In this document: in pieces, positions 6,625 to 9,845 of the stretch
Layout: the number at the start of each line of letters is the position of its first letter
Position numbering within the stretch: the stretch's first letter is position 1
Source: an uncultured Prevotella sp.
GTDB lineage: Bacteria > Bacteroidota > Bacteroidia > Bacteroidales > Bacteroidaceae
NCBI GenBank assembly: GCA_900547085.1
Contig: URFI01000073.1
Coordinates: 1 to 9,845, forward strand
DNA: 9,845 nucleotides
Direction of reading: 5' to 3'
Notes under the pieces: model-generated
What the model was told of the DNA's origin: nothing
The model's input: only the letters and a program-made list of their open reading frames with translations
The model's database searches: none
Translations under genes and position numbers: made by a program

Positions 6625-8031
6625 ATGAAACAAAAATCTTTCTTCTTGGCTGCCGTCCTGCTGTTCTCATGCTTGACTGTTGGGGCGCAAAAGCCTGGTG
6701 GACTATCTGCTGATCTCTTGAAAAAGATACAGCAGGCACAACCATCTTCACCTGCCGATAAGGCTATTATCAATGCTGTGGCATCGAATAACATCGACGA
6801 TTTGGTTAAAAACCGTGCCAATCAGGGTGCCGTAGACACCTATTTTAGCATCGAAACACCCAAGCAGAGCATACATGACCAGCAGAGCAGTGGCCGTTGT
6901 TGGATGTTCTCGGGCTTCAACGTGCTGCGCGCCAACTTTGCTAAACGGCATCAAGACACGCTCGCCGTAGAGTTTTCACATGCCTACTTGTTCTTTTATG
7001 ACCAGCTGGAGAAGGCCAATCTCATGCTGCAAGGCGTCATTGACAATGCGTATAAGCCTTTGGATGATAAGCGTATGCAGTTCTTCTTTAAGAATCCCAT
7101 CAATGATGGCGGTACCTTTTGCGGGGTTGCCGACTTGGCCGAGAAGTATGGGTTGGTACCTATGAGCGTGATGCCCGAGACCTATTCGTCTGACAACACC
7201 AGGGTGATGGCTCGTTTGTTGTCATCTAAATTGCGCGAATATGGGCTGGAATTGCGACGCATGGTAAACGCTAAAAAGAAAAAAGCGGAGGTGGAAAAGC
7301 GGAAAACAGAGATGCTTGCCACCGTTTATCGTATCTTGTCGCTAACCATTGGTAAGCCTGTTCAGAGCTTTACATACGCTTTCAAAAACAAAGATGGCAA
7401 GACTGTCACACCACAAAAGCGCTATACGCCACGCGAATTTTATAACGAGACGGTGGGACATGGGCTCAACGGAACGTTCATCATGGTGATGAATGACCCA
7501 CGACGGGCTTATCATGAGACTTACGAAGTGGAGTATGATCGCCACAGTTACGATGGACACAACTGGAAGTATCTTAATCTTCCGATGGAAGAGATTGCGC
7601 AGTTGGCCATCGCCAGCTTGAAAGATGGGCACAAGATGTATAGCTCTTACGATGTTGGTAAGCAGCTGGATCGTAAGCGCGGCTATATGGATGTGGACAA
7701 TTACGATTACGGTAGCCTGCTGGGAACAACGTTCAACATGGACAAGGCCGACCGCATTGCCACGTTTGACAGCGGCTCTACGCACGCTATGACATTGACA
7801 GCTGTCGACTTGGACGCACAGGGTAAGCCGCTGAAGTGGAAAGTTGAGAACAGTTGGGGAGCCGCTAATGGGCAGAATGGTTGCCTCATCATGACCAACC
7901 AGTGGTTCAATGAGTATATGTTCCGCCTGGTTGTCAATAAGAAATACGTACCTGCTAAATTGCTGAAGGAATACGAGAAGACCCCAACCATGGTCATGCC
8001 CGAGGATCCTCTCTTTGGGTGTGATGAGTAA
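6625..8031 (+). CDS. Exported C1B cysteine peptidase (bleomycin hydrolase/aminopeptidase C family)
   Basis: From the ATG at 6625 the protein has 468 residues. The frame is open to 6520, but the -7 box at 6586-6593 and an N-terminal export signal starting at 6625 (MKQK, then a hydrophobic core to about residue 20) fix this start. Cleavage after VGA (19-21) by signal peptidase I is plausible; LFSC (13-16) could alternatively be a lipobox. The mature part of about 447 residues equals the usual bleomycin hydrolase/PepC length. Active-site residues are intact: oxyanion Gln86 and nucleophile Cys92 in DQQSSGRCW (85-93), His387 in GSTHAM (384-389) and Asn409 in ENSWG (408-412). These enzymes are usually cytoplasmic hexameric aminopeptidases, so an exported form suggests peptide degradation in the periplasm. 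The C-terminus ends PEDPLFGCDE (459-468), resembling the family's cleft-filling tail but not the usual DPMGAL form. A similarly exported S9 peptidase follows 57 bp downstream. Confidence 0.92.
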   Translation: MKQKSFFLAAVLLFSCLTVGAQKPGGLSADLLKKIQQAQPSSPADKAIINAVASNNIDDLVKNRANQGAVDTYFSIETPKQSIHDQQSSGRCWMFSGFNVLRANFAKRHQDTLAVEFSHAYLFFYDQLEKANLMLQGVIDNAYKPLDDKRMQFFFKNPINDGGTFCGVADLAEKYGLVPMSVMPETYSSDNTRVMARLLSSKLREYGLELRRMVNAKKKKAEVEKRKTEMLATVYRILSLTIGKPVQSFTYAFKNKDGKTVTPQKRYTPREFYNETVGHGLNGTFIMVMNDPRRAYHETYEVEYDRHSYDGHNWKYLNLPMEEIAQLAIASLKDGHKMYSSYDVGKQLDRKRGYMDVDNYDYGSLLGTTFNMDKADRIATFDSGSTHAMTLTAVDLDAQGKPLKWKVENSWGAANGQNGCLIMTNQWFNEYMFRLVVNKKYVPAKLLKEYEKTPTMVMPEDPLFGCDE

Positions 8032-8060
8032 GGAGAGAGGTCATGGCGGGCTATCCCTCC
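8032..8060 (+). other. Imperfect hairpin between the two peptidase genes
   Basis: Immediately after the C1 peptidase stop, GGAGAGA (8032-8038) can pair with TCCCTCC (8054-8060) as a 7-bp stem with one A-C mismatch. A short ATTTTACC follows, so this is at best a weak terminator or attenuator. The rest of the 57-bp gap holds the A-rich leader of the S9 gene. Confidence 0.25.
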
Positions 8061-8088
8061 ATTTTACCATTTCTAACCATTGAAAATA

Positions 8089-9845
8089 ATGAATAAGTTT
8101 TATATCCTTTTATCAGCTGTCTTGTTGACAGCTGATTTTGTTTACGGCTCCGTCATCCCCGTGAAGACGGTTCGATATGCCGGTCCTTTTGTGGTGCAGC
8201 GTCCCCTGATGATTGACAGTGTCGATGTAAAGGGCCACACGTTCAACGCCAAGTCGCTGCTGGACACGCCTTTGTCGCTGGAACAAGTGCGCCAAGGACG
8301 AGAAATTTCCGGCGAAGTTTTGCCCACTTCCGATGCACCATACGCCCTCCATTTGCTGGGTTTTCGCATTCAAGCCGACGGATATGGTCAGGCAACGGTC
8401 AAAGTGGGCAAGCTCTCCGATTTCAATTTGTATGTAGACGGTCAGCAAAGTCGTGATGGTAAGCTGACATTAGAGCCAGGTTCCCACGATGTGGTGGTGA
8501 AATATCTTTCCAAACGCGGCCGATTAGACACGCTGGACATACAGGTTGAGCCCCAGCGGGGAGCCAAATTCTCGGTTGGTGAGGGCGAAAAAACGTTCAC
8601 ACTGCGCAGCCTGACCGACCGTAGGTTCGTGACTGGTGTAGAGCTTTCGCCTGATGGTAAATACCTCATCACGGCTTTTCGGGACGTTGCTCACGGCGGT
8701 AAGACGTCATATTGTTGGCAGGTGAAGGAACTTAAGACAGGGCATATCGTGGCAACTCGTAACGAAGCCGTTCACTGGATGCCGCATTCTCACGAGCTAT
8801 ATTGGGTTCGTCAGGGCAAAAACAGTAGGGAGTTGGTCACGTCAGACGTTGTGACGGGTGTCGAAAAAGTCATCGCCACGAATCTACCAGAGGGTTCTTT
8901 CGTGCTGTCACCCACTGCCGATTACCTGGTGGTGATGCAGAAAAACGAGGGAAAGAAGAAGGATCGTGATGTTTATGAGATTACTGAACCCGAGGATCGG
9001 CAACCGGGTTGGCGCAACAGAACAAGTCTGTTGAAGTTTGATTTGCGCACCGGACTGGCCCAACCGCTCACCTTCGGCTATCACGACGTGTCGCTGTTGG
9101 ACATCAACAACGATGGTTCAAAGGTGCTCTTCATGACCACTCGCACCCGACTTACCCATCGTCCCACCACTTTGTTCTCCATTTTCAGCCTGGATGTGCG
9201 TACCCTGAAAGCCGATACGCTGGTTTGTGACGATGGATTCATCGCCAGTGCAGCCTTCTCACCCGATGGCAAAGAGATTGTTGTGATGGGTTCTCCCGAG
9301 GCTTTCAACGGCATCGGAGCCAACGTTCCCAATGAAAGAGTGCCGAGCATGTACGACTATCAGTTGTTTACGCTGCGCCTCTCAGACCGACAGGTCACGC
9401 CGCTGACCAAGACATTCGACCCCGGCATCAGTCAATACGCATGGAATCACGCCGACGATAAACTGTATTTTTCGGCCATGAACCGTGACAGCGTGAGCCT
9501 TTACTGCTGTGACACGAAGTCGAAGAAGATTGTGAAAATTCATCAACCCGAAGAGGTTGTCAAACATATCTCGTTCGCCCATTCGGCTCCCATCATGGCA
9601 TGGACGGGCGAAAGTGCGTCCAATGCCGACCGTGTGTACACCATGAACCTGTTTGCCAAGCGTCCAAAAGTGGTGGAAGACACCAACCTTCAAACCCTTG
9701 CCGGTATTCGCTTAGGTGAATGCAAGGCTTGGAATTTCGTCAATTCGCATGGAGACACCATCTGCACGCGCTATTATCTGCCGCCCCATTTCGACTCATC
9801 AAAGCGTTATCCCCTCATCGTAAATTATTATGGAGGATGCTCTCC
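8089..9845 (+). CDS. Exported S9 family serine peptidase (prolyl oligopeptidase-like), 3' end beyond window
   Basis: The frame is open from the ATG at 8089 to the window end (585 codons, no stop). The N-terminus MNKFYILLSAVLLTA is a signal peptide, probably cut near residues 18-22. Residues about 102-150 (YVDG at 115-118, LEPGSHDVVV near 126-135) resemble a PEGA-like beta domain. The middle is a WD40-like (PD40) propeller, with clear blades at VELSPDGKYLITAF (184-197) and AAFSPDGKEIVVM (388-400). From residue 574 YPLIVNYYGG marks the start of the alpha/beta hydrolase domain typical of S9 peptidases (DPP/acylaminoacyl peptidase type). The catalytic Ser, Asp and His lie beyond the window, so activity and subfamily cannot be judged here. 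The A-rich leader lacks a Shine-Dalgarno sequence directly before this ATG. It lies 57 bp after the exported C1 peptidase on the same strand, suggesting joint periplasmic peptide breakdown. Confidence 0.88.
   Translation, partial: MNKFYILLSAVLLTADFVYGSVIPVKTVRYAGPFVVQRPLMIDSVDVKGHTFNAKSLLDTPLSLEQVRQGREISGEVLPTSDAPYALHLLGFRIQADGYGQATVKVGKLSDFNLYVDGQQSRDGKLTLEPGSHDVVVKYLSKRGRLDTLDIQVEPQRGAKFSVGEGEKTFTLRSLTDRRFVTGVELSPDGKYLITAFRDVAHGGKTSYCWQVKELKTGHIVATRNEAVHWMPHSHELYWVRQGKNSRELVTSDVVTGVEKVIATNLPEGSFVLSPTADYLVVMQKNEGKKKDRDVYEITEPEDRQPGWRNRTSLLKFDLRTGLAQPLTFGYHDVSLLDINNDGSKVLFMTTRTRLTHRPTTLFSIFSLDVRTLKADTLVCDDGFIASAAFSPDGKEIVVMGSPEAFNGIGANVPNERVPSMYDYQLFTLRLSDRQVTPLTKTFDPGISQYAWNHADDKLYFSAMNRDSVSLYCCDTKSKKIVKIHQPEEVVKHISFAHSAPIMAWTGESASNADRVYTMNLFAKRPKVVEDTNLQTLAGIRLGECKAWNFVNSHGDTICTRYYLPPHFDSSKRYPLIVNYYGGCS

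Overview
The window looks like an ordinary chromosomal segment from a Bacteroidales bacterium, most likely Prevotella or a close relative. The evidence is the protein variants (a TrkA with GAYGIGTHLA, a DXS with GIAEGHAV, a bleomycin-hydrolase-like C1 peptidase with an export signal), A-rich leaders without Shine-Dalgarno sequences, and promoter elements matching the Bacteroidota -7 consensus TAnnTTTG. The genus is an inference; no rRNA or other marker gene is present.

Left part, minus strand (about 96-5870): four closely spaced genes in the order dxs, trkA, trkH, manA, with gaps of 42, 20 and 40 bp. dxs makes 1-deoxy-D-xylulose 5-phosphate, the entry step of the MEP isoprenoid pathway. trkA and trkH encode the cytoplasmic regulatory subunit and the membrane subunit of a Trk potassium uptake system. 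manA encodes a short class I mannose-6-phosphate isomerase. A -7 box just upstream of dxs suggests one transcript for at least dxs-trkA-trkH. It also shows that the longest dxs reading frame starts too early, so the downstream ATG at 5870 is preferred. A small hairpin lies beyond manA.

Middle part (about 5871-6624): a non-coding divergent region of roughly 750 bp. It holds the dxs promoter, a 10-bp inverted repeat spanning it, a second TAnnTTTG match with a small inverted repeat, an array of about five degenerate 22-bp tandem repeats, a 14-bp perfect palindrome, and the promoter-like element of the next gene.

Right part, plus strand (6625 to the window end): two exported peptidases in tandem. 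The first is a C1B (bleomycin hydrolase/PepC-like) cysteine peptidase with an intact Gln/Cys/His/Asn active site. The second is an S9 prolyl-oligopeptidase-like serine peptidase, cut by the window end before its catalytic serine. Both carry N-terminal export signals and probably degrade peptides in the cell envelope.

I found no CRISPR array, tRNA, rRNA, insertion sequence or defence or secretion system. The genes are well-known families. The most unexplained signal is the 22-bp periodic repeat array in the divergent region.
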